The translations under genes and the position numbers were made by a program. A stretch of 41,236 nucleotides of DNA, from the NCBI GenBank assembly GCA_032718475.1, contig JAUCBJ010004264.1, positions 1-41,236 of the forward strand, in the 5' to 3' direction. Source of the stretch: Nemertoderma westbladi. Taxonomy: Eukaryota; Xenacoelomorpha; Nemertodermatida; Nemertodermatidae. Under the pieces are notes generated by a model. It saw only the letters and a program-made list of their open reading frames with translations, ran no database searches and was not told where the DNA came from. Below are positions 1-10,419 of this stretch, one piece after another; position 1 is the stretch's first letter; every line of letters begins with the position of its first letter.

Positions 1-70
1 AAATACATTATTTTCAATATCTAGACTGGTAGTCAAGGCATATGATTGATGTATATTGTTTAAAGTTTAA

Positions 71-1130
71 TTGTTTGCCCAAAGATATCTTTTGGATATC
101 TGTCCCAAGCTTTATGAAGATCTAAAGTTTGGAAATTTAGAAACTCTTGAAAAGTTTCATGTTCCTTACAGAAATCTGACAATTATTGAACCAGACTCAG
201 AGATAGAAAGGTTGTTATTAATTGCAATGTGTAGAGAAGCCTCAGTTAGTATACACTTACAGTGCAGCCGAGAGTATGACTTTGGAGAAGGTCAAACTAG
301 GGCAACACAACTGGATAAACTTACTCAAAATGAGATAACAGAATTACCAATTTGCTACTGTTGCTAAATATCATAACTACAAATTTAAGGCAAAGGGAAT
401 TAGAAATAATGTCATGCTACATGGTGTATCTATACTACTATCTATACTACCACAGTAAAAAAGACATCAACAAATCCAATCGTAAAAGCCTTGGAAGGGA
501 GGGACATGAAGCAGCAAGCCATAGTCATTCATAACCTAAAAGATAAGCTCCAGAAAGGAGAGGCAAGTAAAGCCTATACATTTCGGCTATTAGAGCAGTG
601 AAGAGTTGGGAAGGTCCTGTAACCTCTACAGAAGAACTTAACAGCATTCTGTCTAAAAAGCCCAAGCAATCAGGAAAAGATTATCAAAACTGAGCTTTGC
701 TACTATAGGAATACTCATCAGAGTGTATTAGAGAACGCTAATTCATTTATTAACTTATTAAATTCACTTATTCATGTAACTCATGACCAGAAATTGTAAT
801 TGTCAACTTGTCAAATTTGCAACAAATTCTATCAAATTATCCAAAGGAAATCTCCAGCAAAGTAAGAACCTTGGAAATTCCATCAAACAAACAAGCTTTA
901 AAGGTGCTGTAAACCAACTTTACCACAAGTGACACATTCAAACAAAGTCTAGTTGAACAAAGTCTACAACCGGAATATGTTGAACCTGTTATGCAGCCAA
1001 ATTATATGTGTGTCACACTTTTGACTGAAAACAATAAACGAGTGTGCTTCCTTGGATACTGCACATATGTGAAACATTCTGATAATAATTTGTACTGGTA
1101 TGTAGTAGACCATTTGATTATTTTCAATCT
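71..1130 (+). pseudogene. Unidentified decayed coding pieces
   Basis: I do not recognise this. An open stretch at about 83-367 follows a possible splice acceptor (cccaaag) at about 82. Plausible protein-like text continues in other plus-strand frames at about 350-460, 450-595, 650-800 and 960-1130, each ended by stops. One segment near 690-740 reads IKTELCYYRNTHQSVLEN, which has the look of a real protein, as does a piece near 1010-1100 with NNKRVCFLGYCTYVKH. The jumps between frames suggest either short exons or a gene or transposon remnant with indels. There is no ATG start for the first piece, since the frame opens with TTG. I infer decay rather than a working gene, because no single frame extends beyond about 300 bases. 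It lies directly upstream of the totivirus-like fossil, but no link is shown. Confidence 0.3.
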
Positions 1131-1329
1131 TTGATAATAATGTTAATTCTATGAAATTGTTTAAATGACCCCGGTATAAAGTTAGAGTTCTAAAGCCCAT
1201 GGAACAGTGGATACAGGAAAGCATTTTAAAAATCGATGTAGGAACATTCACTGTAGGTATACTGTAGGTATGTATAATTCAACTGTGCAGTTCTGAGCGT
1301 CTAAGTTACTGAATTGGCAGTTTTCAAAA

Positions 1330-2725
1330 ATGGACGAGTTGGAGCTTCTCGGGTACATAAACTCTGAGCTGAAGATCCTTGCTTGTGCTTCCAAGAAGAT
1401 GGAGTATAGCAATGCGCGCGCCATTTATGGCAGCGACCTCGCAAACTACTTCATCATGAGCTATATCTTATAATACGTTGAACCATACCTTAACAACCTT
1501 AATTATGATGAGGTGGAGGTGGGCAGAAGGGCACCAGCGTGCTTAGATGCTAGACTGATATGTTGGGTGAGGTGCGCCTAGGCAAGGAGGGCATGATGCT
1601 GGACTATACCGACTTCAACCTACAACACTCTCTGGAGGTGCAAAGTATCGTGTTTGAGTGTATCGCTGAGTGATTCGAGCAGAATGGCGCGCATCCCAAC
1701 TTACCAAAGGCAGCACAGGCAGAGCGTTGGTGCGCCAAGGCGTTACTAACCAGTGTGTGCTCTTCCCAGGGCAAACCGAGCCCGTGCGCACGACTCAGGG
1801 CATGTTCAGTGGCATACGCGGCACCCAGGTGCTCAACACCCTGCTGAACATCGCGTACTTCTGTTCGAAGGCTGAGATAGTCGATGCCATCGTCCCTGGT
1901 ATGCAACTGGAGTTGTATTGGGCTCTATGGGGGGACAACATCTGGGCATCGATGCGCAGTTGCTTGTGGGCTATGGCCTATTATGCAGTCACACGCACAG
2001 TTGGCTTCTTCTTCACCAATGCCAAGCAGATTTACAGTGTACAGATGGGTGAGTTCTTGCGCATCCTGTATGACAAGGACGGGCTCACGGGTACCTGGCC
2101 CAGGCAGTAGCTGGGCTCATACTGCACCCTCTGCAGAAAGAGGAGAGTTATAACGTGCAAGCACGCCTGCAGGGTATTAACTCAAGTCCAGATGCTGGTG
2201 TGGAAGGCCTTAAATCCACACGCCACTGAAGTCATCTGGCATTCACTTAAGTGATATTGGCGTGACTGCCTTTCAAATCATACATGTGCCACTAGCCCCC
2301 TTAATGCGGCGACGTAGGGATGGGGGCTCGGACATTGGGCCACCCAGTACTGTAGCAGTGCCCAGCACCAGTCAGATACGTCCAATGCCATCGGCTATGG
2401 CTACGCCTGACGTATTTTTGTCCTTTAGCAAGCGCAATTCGACTACAGCGTGGATACAGCACGCTTCGAGTAAGATGAACTGTCAGTGGGACAGGGCCAA
2501 GATAGCCAACCAGTCAGTCTTAGTGACAGTTTGACGACTGAGGATTGCAACAAGGCTAGTAATCGCAATCTGGTGGATATAAGGAGATGGTTTAAACTGA
2601 TGAAGGACGACCACACAGCATGCAGACTACATCGACGTGTGCCCCTTGTCTCGTTTGGGGACGAGCAGACTCACACCAGTATAGACCTATTCAACAGCTT
2701 CTCGGCCCATTTCGGCGGATGATGC
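1330..2725 (+). pseudogene. Endogenous totivirus-like RNA-dependent RNA polymerase fragment
   Basis: A broken copy of the palm region of a viral RdRp, the enzyme that copies dsRNA virus genomes. A motif-F-like stretch (RAIYGSD) lies at about 1415-1440. Motif A (DYTDFNLQHS) is at 1602-1631. Motif B (SGIRGTQVLNTLLN) is at about 1808-1849. A motif C written GDN, where the family normally has GDD, is at about 1931-1941. A downstream GEFLRILY block lies near 2050-2073. This order, and the DF-N-QH form of motif A, are typical of Totiviridae and relatives. The copy is dead: TAA at 1471-1473, TGA at 1671-1673 and TAG at 2108-2110 are in frame with the coding pieces. At least two frame changes occur, near 1565 and between 1671 and 1745. 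From 2110 to 2725 only scattered family-like text remains. GC content is higher than in the flanks. No capsid gene is visible. The family is confident, the genus is not, and the right edge is uncertain. Confidence 0.85.
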
Positions 2726-3384
2726 ACTCACCATGGGCCACCAACGGCTTCGCGCGTCAGTGCATGACAATAGTGGCTGGTCACCACGCATGTGAGCGCA
2801 GCGGTGACGCAGGCGTGATGTGATGCGAGAAATCATGCGTGTAGTCACTTCTGGTCAACTCAAGTCATTGGTCAATGTGCCATACACGCCGCTATGAGCC
2901 AAGATACATAATAGCGAGCTCTCAAGGATCGACTCAACCTCAGGGAGAATGACCACTTGGTATGCGCTGTCAAGAGAGTGCGCATATCCAACTACACACG
3001 GGTATAGGGTTTTGTTTTACATGGATCAAGGGCTACTTAGCGAGTGCCATGGCCCTAGTGATGATTGAGTCGACTGGTAGAATTGGATCTATCCTCTGAA
3101 ATTTTAATGTTCAAGATTCTCAAGCTAGTAACCTCCGTCAAATTCCTTATGTTTGCCCAATTTGCAAAAAACCAACCAAAAACCAGTTTTGAGGTTCCAT
3201 GACCACTGCTGTAATTCCCACAATATTGATGATAAGTGTTCTAAGCCGTATGTCATTAGAAGGAAAACAAATTTATAATAAGAAACGGGAGGAATCTGGG
3301 AGATAGCAACGGTTTTTACCAGAAATATGGAAAGTCACGGTGGTCTTATGACAAAGAATCGGTGTAGAATGTGTGGATAACTTC
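2726..3384. other. Stretch without a recognisable gene between viral fossil and BEL insertion
   Basis: Possibly the worn 3' part of the viral insert up to about 3060. A short plus-strand reading near 3148-3215 contains C-x2-C and then, after a frame change, HDHC; this is too little to name a domain. The last five bases (3380-3384, ACTTC) are the target site duplicated by the BEL/Pao insertion. Confidence 0.4.
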
Positions 3385-3862
3385 TGTCATGAAGGAATCA
3401 TGCAATTTGTGACATTGTTGACTGAAACCCTCACATTGTCGAAAGAAATATTGTTGTCTCCAATAATCACCATATATTACGTATAGTATAATAAATAATA
3501 TAATAAATATCCTAAAATACAAGTATATCTTTCTGCACAAATTACTCACAGTACTCACAACCGTGAGTCTGTGCCAATATTGAAGACTGAGCTCAAAATT
3601 CCGGGTTTTCTCAAACTAAAATTTCTACATATCATTAAGCTGAATAGCACTGCTGATATACTGTATTTATCGCCTGACATTGTGTTACATCAAATTGTAC
3701 TGTATCTCATAAATTGTACTGAGCACCGGAATTGTTTGCCTTTAACTAATTATTGAAACAATAAACATGATAAATAATGATACACATGATAAATTGCACA
3801 TACATACTAAAAGCGGATATTGCCAATGAAGCCTACTCAAATTCTGATTACAATTTATGACA
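3385..3862 (-). repeat. 3' LTR of the BEL/Pao element
   Basis: A 478-bp terminal repeat, the downstream LTR in element orientation. Its ends form the short inverted repeat TGTCAT/ATGACA. Small open frames inside it, on both strands, are duplicated exactly in the other LTR and have no protein support. Confidence 0.96.
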
Positions 3863-3871
3863 CTCCCCCTT
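3863..3871 (-). other. Polypurine tract (BEL/Pao)
   Basis: On the minus strand the bases just before the 3' LTR read AAGGGGGAG. This is a typical polypurine primer for plus-strand DNA synthesis, placed directly against the LTR. Confidence 0.85.
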
Positions 3872-3951
3872 GTTAGTTGTAAAACTAACAACACGATAAA
3901 TTAAATTATAACCTCATCCATAATCTAAGTTGATGTTAATTTGCATAATAA

Positions 3952-6900
3952 CTACGGAATTTTTGTAATATTGGAGGCGTCATTAATTTCTAGAGGATAA
4001 ATTTGTCTAAGAGAGCGAACAAGAACTCTAGCTTGCTTTCCCCTAGGCACGAGTTTGATTTTTGCAGACCTTATTGATCCATCTCGAGACACAATAAGTT
4101 CTTGTATATAACATAATTTCCACATACAACGTGGAAGTGAGTCGCTGTGGAGAATACATACGTCTCCAACGCTAGGAATTGTTTGTGATTTTCGTGAAAC
4201 ATTGTTTTTGGTGTGCATGCTTCGTAATTCACGAAGGTAGTCTGCGCGCCAAAGGTAGGTAAAAGCATTGCTAGCTCGCTCTTGATATTTGGCTCTGTCA
4301 ATTAGAGCAGCTCTATTACTAGAGTTTGGGATTGGTAGAGTAATTTTGACTGATGGGTCAGGTAATGCACACAGTCTTTTACCGACAAGAAAATGACTAG
4401 GAGTTAAAGGCTGAATATCATCCTCTAACTGACTGTATACGTATGTAATGGGTCTACTGTTGACTGCTGCCTCTACCGATAGGAGGACACTGTGAAGTTC
4501 TTCTAAGGAAAGAATTGCACGGCCTATAGACTTGCGAAAGCAATTTTTCATCGTACCTACTACACGTTCAATGAACCCGAATGCTTGCGGGTTGCGTGCA
4601 ATATTCTTTTCCCATTTTATATTGTATTCCCCGAATAAGCGCACTACTTCGGGGTCACTCAAAAATGTTTGATATATTTTTAACTCTTTTGCAGAACATT
4701 TAAAGTTAGTACCGTTATCGCTATATATTATTTGTGGAACACCTCTCCTGGCAATAAATCTTTTAAATGAATTTATGAATGCACTCGCCATAAGAGAACC
4801 TACCAGTTCCAGATGAACCGCTCTCACAGTTGCACAAGTAAACAAACATATCCATTGCTTGCCTGTAACTGGTATAGCATCTGTAGTTTTAGCCACAGCT
4901 GTTATAGGCCCTGCAAAATCTATGCCAACAGCGCTAAAGGGTCCGAGAGTATCAACAGTTCTTGGTTCAGGTAAAGGGCCAATCTTGGGCATATCAAATG
5001 GCTTGCCTTGTATTCGCTTGCAAGGTCCACACGAGCTTATTACTTGCTTAATAACTCGTCGACCTGAGGGAATCCAAAATCGTTCCCTAACTTGAACTAA
5101 GGTATCTCTTACTCTGGAATGCGCAACAATCTCATGAGCACGTAATATTACAAGTCGTGTGTAATGACCTTTTGGTGGTAATAGAATTGGATTTTGTGTG
5201 TGGGTAGGAATAAATTCATTTACTACTCTACCTGAACAAATAATTAAACCTGACTTACTAAGTCTTAAGTTTAATTGTTTGACTATACTTGGACAAGTTA
5301 CTGATTTTCCTTGTAAATACTCTATTACACTTGGGTAACTAGTTTGTTGCTCTGCTTCAATAACTCGTCTCTCGGCTTCGCCAAGCTCACTAGCTGAGAC
5401 ATAGTTAAGAAACAGTGCTGAATCAGTCTTGCGTTTTGGTGCTTGCAGGTTACTAATGAATCTTAAGACCCAAGCTAGAGTCCGTAGTAGATGTCTTTTC
5501 GTACTGTAGTCTGTTATATTGATTACATTGTTTAATGCTGACAATGGTGTACTAACAGAAACGGCGATTACTGGTCCAGACTTTATTTCATTGAGACATT
5601 CTTGTGACACTTGTGTTTCAACAATAACTTGTGATGGTGGCCAGTCATCATCCCCCCCTGAAAGAAAGTCTGGACCCTGGAACCACAATTTATTGTTTAC
5701 CAATTGGGCAGCTGTTGTTATCCGAGTAGCTACGTCCGCCGGATTTTGTTTACCTGGACAATGCCGCCAAATTGCTCCTAAATTAGATGCAATTTGTCGC
5801 ATTTCCTTTACTCGGTTTTGCACGAATTGTTTCTCTGATGTATTGGGTATTGCAAGCCAATACAAAACATCTAAAGCATCTGTCCAACAGAATATCCTAG
5901 AGATACTTTTCCTTATATTTGCGGGGAGTGAATTTGATACAAACAATATAAGTCTTGATCCAACTAATCCGCCTAATAACTCAAGCCGTGGTATAGAAGG
6001 ATCTTGCTGTGGCGCTATTTTTGACTTGCTGGTTAATAAATGAGTTGTAACTGAATCATCAATGTTCATAATGCGAATGTAAACAGCTGCTGCATATATG
6101 TTTTTACTTGCATCAGAAAACATATGCAACTCATATTTGTTTGGATTAATAGGACTAAAAATACACCTTGGAACTACTATTTGATTTAATATTTCTAATC
6201 CTTCTATCCAGTGTGGCCATTGTTCTAAGTAGGGATGCGGCAAAGGAGCATCCCATTTAACCTCCGTCTGAGACAATTTTCGATACGCTATTTTCAGAGC
6301 AACTGAAAATGGCGATATTAGACCTAAAGGGTCATATATCCGTGCAGTAATTTGCAATAGAGATTTCTTTGTTGGAGTCAAAGTATCTGCGAATTGTTTT
6401 AAATGAGTGAGGTTATAACCCAACATATCTGAGCTACGATCCCACAACTGTCCTAATATCCTGGTAATTGTTCCGTTCTCACAATGATTTATGTTTGATG
6501 AGCCTGTCGACTCCTTTGCATAAGTCTGGTCTTCCTCGTGTACAATGGGAACCATGTTGGTATCCAATGACACAATTTGTTGCTTTTCTAATTTGTCTAT
6601 TTGTTCTTGTAATATTTGGGAATTTGTTAACCATTTTCTTAACTCAAATCCACCGGATAACATAATACGCTTAGCGTTTTCATAAAATAGAAAACCAGAC
6701 TTTATGCACTGAGCCCCGGATATCAAATCGTCTACGTAGATGTCATCTTTCAATTTTCCTAATGCCTCTTTTTCAGATTCTAAACTTGCTAAATCCAAAT
6801 TTTCAGCTTCATTGGCTTTTTCTAATTTAGAATCTAAATGTATAGCAATTATTTTGCACAAAATATGCGGACTTGTTGTTAGGCCAAACATGGCACGCGT

Positions 6901-9672
6901 ATAGCGATATGCTTTAATATTTGGGTTAGAACAATTTACCTCATTTATGTCCTTGACCCATAGAAATCTAAGCATATCTCTATCAGATTTGTCTATGACA
7001 CATTGCATAAATGCAGCTTTTATGTCTGCTACAATTGCAATACGGTGAAATCGAAAACCCATTAACACTTTTGCCAATGATGGCAATAGATTTGCACCTT
7101 TATATATAAGGTCATTTAAGGAAGCACCTAGTTTAGTGTCTATGGCACTTGCGTTAAAAACAACCCTGAGTTTCGTCGTTGCCTTGTCCTCCCGAAGTAC
7201 ACCATGGTGAGGTACATAGTGTGTCGGTGCATCGGTTGCTACTGTGTGATCAACTTCCTCAATATACCCGTTCCTTTTGTGTTCCATGATCACATCATTG
7301 TAACTTTGTAGAAGGCCCGATTTTGTCAACCTTCTCAACAGCGATTGAAGCTGGACGTAACACCGAGTATAGTGGTCTGGTAACAACTTTGGGCTCATCT
7401 TCCATGGAAGTTTAACCATGTATAATCCATCTCGGAAAATTACTTCGGAGATTACATCATTGGAGTCATCTTCATTTGGGATTATTCCCAAAGATTCTAA
7501 TGACCAGAACGATTTTAGAAGCATTATCAATTGTGATTCTGACGATTTGTCAGAGTTTTCTAATTTATTTCCTATTGAGCTTGCTTGTACTAAAAGGTTT
7601 GCTGCTTGTTTTGGATTTAGGTTTGTATCTCTTATTACTAGCGTATCATTAAATTGTTCTGTGTTGGATGGTCCAGATAGCAACCAGCCAACTCTGCTAT
7701 CTATGGCAATTGGCTCTGAATCTTCTCCACGAATTATTGTTCCCGAGACCAAGGACCAATACTGATCTACACCTATTAATAATTCAATATTAAATAGATC
7801 TCGATGTGACATGGTTGAATCAGCCAAATCTAATTCCTGGAGGGTTTTGCTTGACTTAATTACTGACTCTGGTACATTGTTAGTAATTGGACCACATATT
7901 ATGTCAGTAACTCTCGCTGTGAGTGTTCCAATTTCTCCATTGCGTAATTGTAATTTAATATTCACCACGTCATAGCATTCTGATGTTGGTTTCTCGCTGC
8001 CAAAGCCATGAACTTGCAGTTGGTCTACACCAATAACTGGAAGCTGGTATTTCTCAGCAATTGCACGTAATATAAATGTGCGTTGAGCACCGGGGTCAAA
8101 TAATGTGTTGATATTAAAAGACCCCCCATTATAATTGAAGGCATTAATAGTAGCAGTCTGGAGTGAGTAATTCATGGACGATTCTTTATAGCAAGGTGCA
8201 ACCAAAGACGTGGAAGTCCCATTTGTGTTGGTGGCAGACACAACGGATGGCTGTGTGCTTACGTTTGGAGTAGACTTCACTAAAAGAGATCCCGCTGCTC
8301 CAGGTGATCTGGAATATTGTGTTAATTTACGTTGATTTGGACAAATCGCAGTGTTGTGTGCTGTGCTATTGCAATTTTTGCATGGCCTGTAATATGTGCA
8401 CTGCGATGCTGTATGTCCTCCATTCATACACCTATAGCATTTCCCTTTTTCACTTAAAATTTCGCGTCTCCTGGCAGCGTCTATGACAACATGGCAAGCA
8501 GATGAATAGTGGACCTGCCCACAGAAATGACAGGTTGGAATAGGGCGTATGGAAGTGAGAGTATTTGAATGTCCTTGCAATTGCGAGTTTTGTTTAAAAC
8601 TACCACCTTGTTTTGGTACAGTCGTTACTGCCAGAGATGCGGCTGAAGGTGGACAAAAAGGTTTGCTTTTGCTCACAGGTGAATAATTTAATTGCACTGA
8701 CGGCTTTTCCTCGCAAATAATTAATGGCTTAACCGTGTTAGCAAAGATTTCCTCTGCGTCAATGTACTCTTTGATGTGCTGCAGCAACCATTCTAAATCA
8801 TCTACCGCGCCCTTGTTTCTCCTAATAATTTGTAGTGCAGTTGCCTTTGGTAGTGCAGCAATCACATCGGGAATTACTACTCTTTGATATTCGTTCATAT
8901 TTACATTCATTGCCAACAATGCCCGAGAATGTGTCCTGCCATGGTCATATATTTCTCTTATGGTCCTTTTACTTTTTCCTATCAAACGTAATTGTTCGAT
9001 GTGTGCTGCAATTATTTGCGTTTTGTTTCCAAATCGCTCTTCCAGCAATCTCAATGCCACTGTGTAATTTGGTCCATTAACTGACAACCCACCGATCGCT
9101 TTAAGAGCATCTCCCTTCAAGCTTTGCTGTAAGTATTGAAATTTATTGACATCTGGCACTTGGGCATCGTCTACGCTGTTCAAGAACGCATCATGCCATC
9201 CTGAATATTCTAACAGGTTTCCGTCAAAACACGGTGGTTTAAGTTTTGGTAATATAGATCTAGCAAGCATTTTACTTTCAGTTTGAGACTGTAACATAGT
9301 TAAATGGGTTGAATCGAAATTTGGTACATTCATTGTATGATCAGTTATGCTTTGTGGGGGTATTAAATTTTGACTGTGTTCGACTTCAATTAATTCTCGT
9401 AACTGAGAAATTGCATTGTCAATTTTTACTTGATACTCATCTGATGATTGTAAGTCGTCTTTCAGTTCTGTGTCCGTGAACAACGCTCCTAGGTCGCAAT
9501 CCATTGTGAGAATCCGATCACGCAAGTTGACGAGTTTATCGATCGCTGTTTGTCGTTTGCTTAGGGTATCCTGTTCCGCAATCAAATTCACAGTTCTTGA
9601 GATATGACAGCGAATCACCTTTCGTCTTCCCTTCAACATCGTTATTTGGGTGACTCGGTCGTCCATGTTCAT
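3952..9672 (-). CDS. BEL/Pao Gag-Pol polyprotein
   Basis: An uninterrupted 1906-aa polyprotein. Residues about 1-370 are Gag-like (coiled, charged N-terminus, then a DUF1759-type region). Three CCHC or CCHC-like knuckles (CHFCGQVHYSSAC, CYRCMNGGHTASQC, CKNCNSTAHNTAIC) follow at about 378-445. The aspartic protease site at about 523 reads LFDPGAQ, with Pro where DSG or DTG is usual. The RT follows, with ADIKAAFMQ and the YVDD box at about residue 978. RNase H has MFSDAS near 1184 and a PRLELLG block. The integrase has an HHCC zinc region (HEIVAH, CGPC), a core Asp in GIDFAGP, SDNGTNF near 1650 and a Glu in FIERVV. The tail is DUF5641-like (WRADYLRELR). The product makes, cuts and integrates the element's cDNA. 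The ATG at 9672 leaves a 269-bp leader after the primer site. All catalytic landmarks are present, so it looks functional. Confidence 0.97.
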   Translation of the reverse strand: MNMDDRVTQITMLKGRRKVIRCHISRTVNLIAEQDTLSKRQTAIDKLVNLRDRILTMDCDLGALFTDTELKDDLQSSDEYQVKIDNAISQLRELIEVEHSQNLIPPQSITDHTMNVPNFDSTHLTMLQSQTESKMLARSILPKLKPPCFDGNLLEYSGWHDAFLNSVDDAQVPDVNKFQYLQQSLKGDALKAIGGLSVNGPNYTVALRLLEERFGNKTQIIAAHIEQLRLIGKSKRTIREIYDHGRTHSRALLAMNVNMNEYQRVVIPDVIAALPKATALQIIRRNKGAVDDLEWLLQHIKEYIDAEEIFANTVKPLIICEEKPSVQLNYSPVSKSKPFCPPSAASLAVTTVPKQGGSFKQNSQLQGHSNTLTSIRPIPTCHFCGQVHYSSACHVVIDAARRREILSEKGKCYRCMNGGHTASQCTYYRPCKNCNSTAHNTAICPNQRKLTQYSRSPGAAGSLLVKSTPNVSTQPSVVSATNTNGTSTSLVAPCYKESSMNYSLQTATINAFNYNGGSFNINTLFDPGAQRTFILRAIAEKYQLPVIGVDQLQVHGFGSEKPTSECYDVVNIKLQLRNGEIGTLTARVTDIICGPITNNVPESVIKSSKTLQELDLADSTMSHRDLFNIELLIGVDQYWSLVSGTIIRGEDSEPIAIDSRVGWLLSGPSNTEQFNDTLVIRDTNLNPKQAANLLVQASSIGNKLENSDKSSESQLIMLLKSFWSLESLGIIPNEDDSNDVISEVIFRDGLYMVKLPWKMSPKLLPDHYTRCYVQLQSLLRRLTKSGLLQSYNDVIMEHKRNGYIEEVDHTVATDAPTHYVPHHGVLREDKATTKLRVVFNASAIDTKLGASLNDLIYKGANLLPSLAKVLMGFRFHRIAIVADIKAAFMQCVIDKSDRDMLRFLWVKDINEVNCSNPNIKAYRYTRAMFGLTTSPHILCKIIAIHLDSKLEKANEAENLDLASLESEKEALGKLKDDIYVDDLISGAQCIKSGFLFYENAKRIMLSGGFELRKWLTNSQILQEQIDKLEKQQIVSLDTNMVPIVHEEDQTYAKESTGSSNINHCENGTITRILGQLWDRSSDMLGYNLTHLKQFADTLTPTKKSLLQITARIYDPLGLISPFSVALKIAYRKLSQTEVKWDAPLPHPYLEQWPHWIEGLEILNQIVVPRCIFSPINPNKYELHMFSDASKNIYAAAVYIRIMNIDDSVTTHLLTSKSKIAPQQDPSIPRLELLGGLVGSRLILFVSNSLPANIRKSISRIFCWTDALDVLYWLAIPNTSEKQFVQNRVKEMRQIASNLGAIWRHCPGKQNPADVATRITTAAQLVNNKLWFQGPDFLSGGDDDWPPSQVIVETQVSQECLNEIKSGPVIAVSVSTPLSALNNVINITDYSTKRHLLRTLAWVLRFISNLQAPKRKTDSALFLNYVSASELGEAERRVIEAEQQTSYPSVIEYLQGKSVTCPSIVKQLNLRLSKSGLIICSGRVVNEFIPTHTQNPILLPPKGHYTRLVILRAHEIVAHSRVRDTLVQVRERFWIPSGRRVIKQVISSCGPCKRIQGKPFDMPKIGPLPEPRTVDTLGPFSAVGIDFAGPITAVAKTTDAIPVTGKQWICLFTCATVRAVHLELVGSLMASAFINSFKRFIARRGVPQIIYSDNGTNFKCSAKELKIYQTFLSDPEVVRLFGEYNIKWEKNIARNPQAFGFIERVVGTMKNCFRKSIGRAILSLEELHSVLLSVEAAVNSRPITYVYSQLEDDIQPLTPSHFLVGKRLCALPDPSVKITLPIPNSSNRAALIDRAKYQERASNAFTYLWRADYLRELRSMHTKNNVSRKSQTIPSVGDVCILHSDSLPRCMWKLCYIQELIVSRDGSIRSAKIKLVPRGKQARVLVRSLRQIYPLEINDASNITKIP

Positions 9673-9930
9673 CTGTTCTGAATCGCCAGGCGTTGATGAC
9701 CTATAAAATTTACGGACGCAGCAGAAACGTTGTTTGGACTTGGGCCACCGGTAAATTCTAAGCTACCAGTGTTTAATTAACTAAACAGGTAGTTTAATAT
9801 AGACGTGTTGTTTGGAGATTATTGTATAACTTCCGATTTTCTTTCCAAGATTGTGTAACTGTTTTAAACAGCATTATTGACTTACCATTAATATTTTCTT
9901 CATTGTTTTGAAGGCTTCCTTGCGATTTTT

Positions 9931-9941
9931 ATCGGGCGCCA
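9931..9941 (-). other. Primer binding site (BEL/Pao)
   Basis: Read on the minus strand, the bases directly after the 5' LTR are TGGCGCCCGAT. TGG pairs with the CCA end of a tRNA, and the first ten bases equal the start of primer sites that use the tRNA-Lys3 type. The match stops after about ten bases, so the tRNA identity is open. Confidence 0.75.
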
Positions 9942-10419
9942 TGTCATGAAGGAATCATGCAATTTGTGACATTGTTGACTGAAACCCTCACATTGTCGAA
10001 AGAAATATTGTTGTCTCCAATAATCACCATATATTACGTATAGTATAATAAATAATATAATAAATATCCTAAAATACAAGTATATCTTTCTGCACAAATT
10101 ACTCACAGTACTCACAACCGTGAGTCTGTGCCAATATTGAAGACTGAGCTCAAAATTCCGGGTTTTCTCAAACTAAAATTTCTACATATCATTAAGCTGA
10201 ATAGCACTGCTGATATACTGTATTTATCGCCTGACATTGTGTTACATCAAATTGTACTGTATCTCATAAATTGTACTGAGCACCGGAATTGTTTGCCTTT
10301 AACTAATTATTGAAACAATAAACATGATAAATAATGATACACATGATAAATTGCACATACATACTAAAAGCGGATATTGCCAATGAAGCCTACTCAAATT
10401 CTGATTACAATTTATGACA
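9942..10419 (-). repeat. 5' LTR of the BEL/Pao element
   Basis: A 478-bp copy of the repeat at 3385-3862, seemingly without differences. It should hold the element's promoter in minus orientation; I could not single out a TATA box with confidence. Confidence 0.96.

Larger units (their letters stand above)
3385..10419 (-). mobile_element. Complete BEL/Pao LTR retrotransposon
   Basis: A 7035-bp element in minus orientation. Two 478-bp LTRs (3385-3862 and 9942-10419) start TGTCAT and end ATGACA. They appear identical by eye, and the flanking ACTTC (3380-3384 and 10420-10424) is a perfect 5-bp target duplication. A primer binding site directly abuts the 5' LTR, a polypurine tract directly abuts the 3' LTR, and one uninterrupted polyprotein fills the inside. 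Identical LTRs and an open frame mean a recent insertion that may still be active. The order protease, RT, RNase H, integrase and the C-terminal DUF5641-type region place it in BEL/Pao rather than Gypsy or Copia. I see no envelope reading frame. It landed about 650 bp beyond the recognisable part of the totivirus-like fossil. Confidence 0.97.

Noticed and set aside
3148-3215. Endonuclease VII-like zinc motif (CPIC ... HDHC)
   Set aside because: It needs a frame change within 25 codons and lacks the rest of the domain.
3346-3756. Small frames in the LTR, repeated at 9900-10313
   Set aside because: They are duplicated only because the LTR is duplicated; no domain or start context.
5519-6043. 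174-codon plus-strand frame and others between 4859 and 9080
   Set aside because: Antisense of the BEL/Pao polyprotein.
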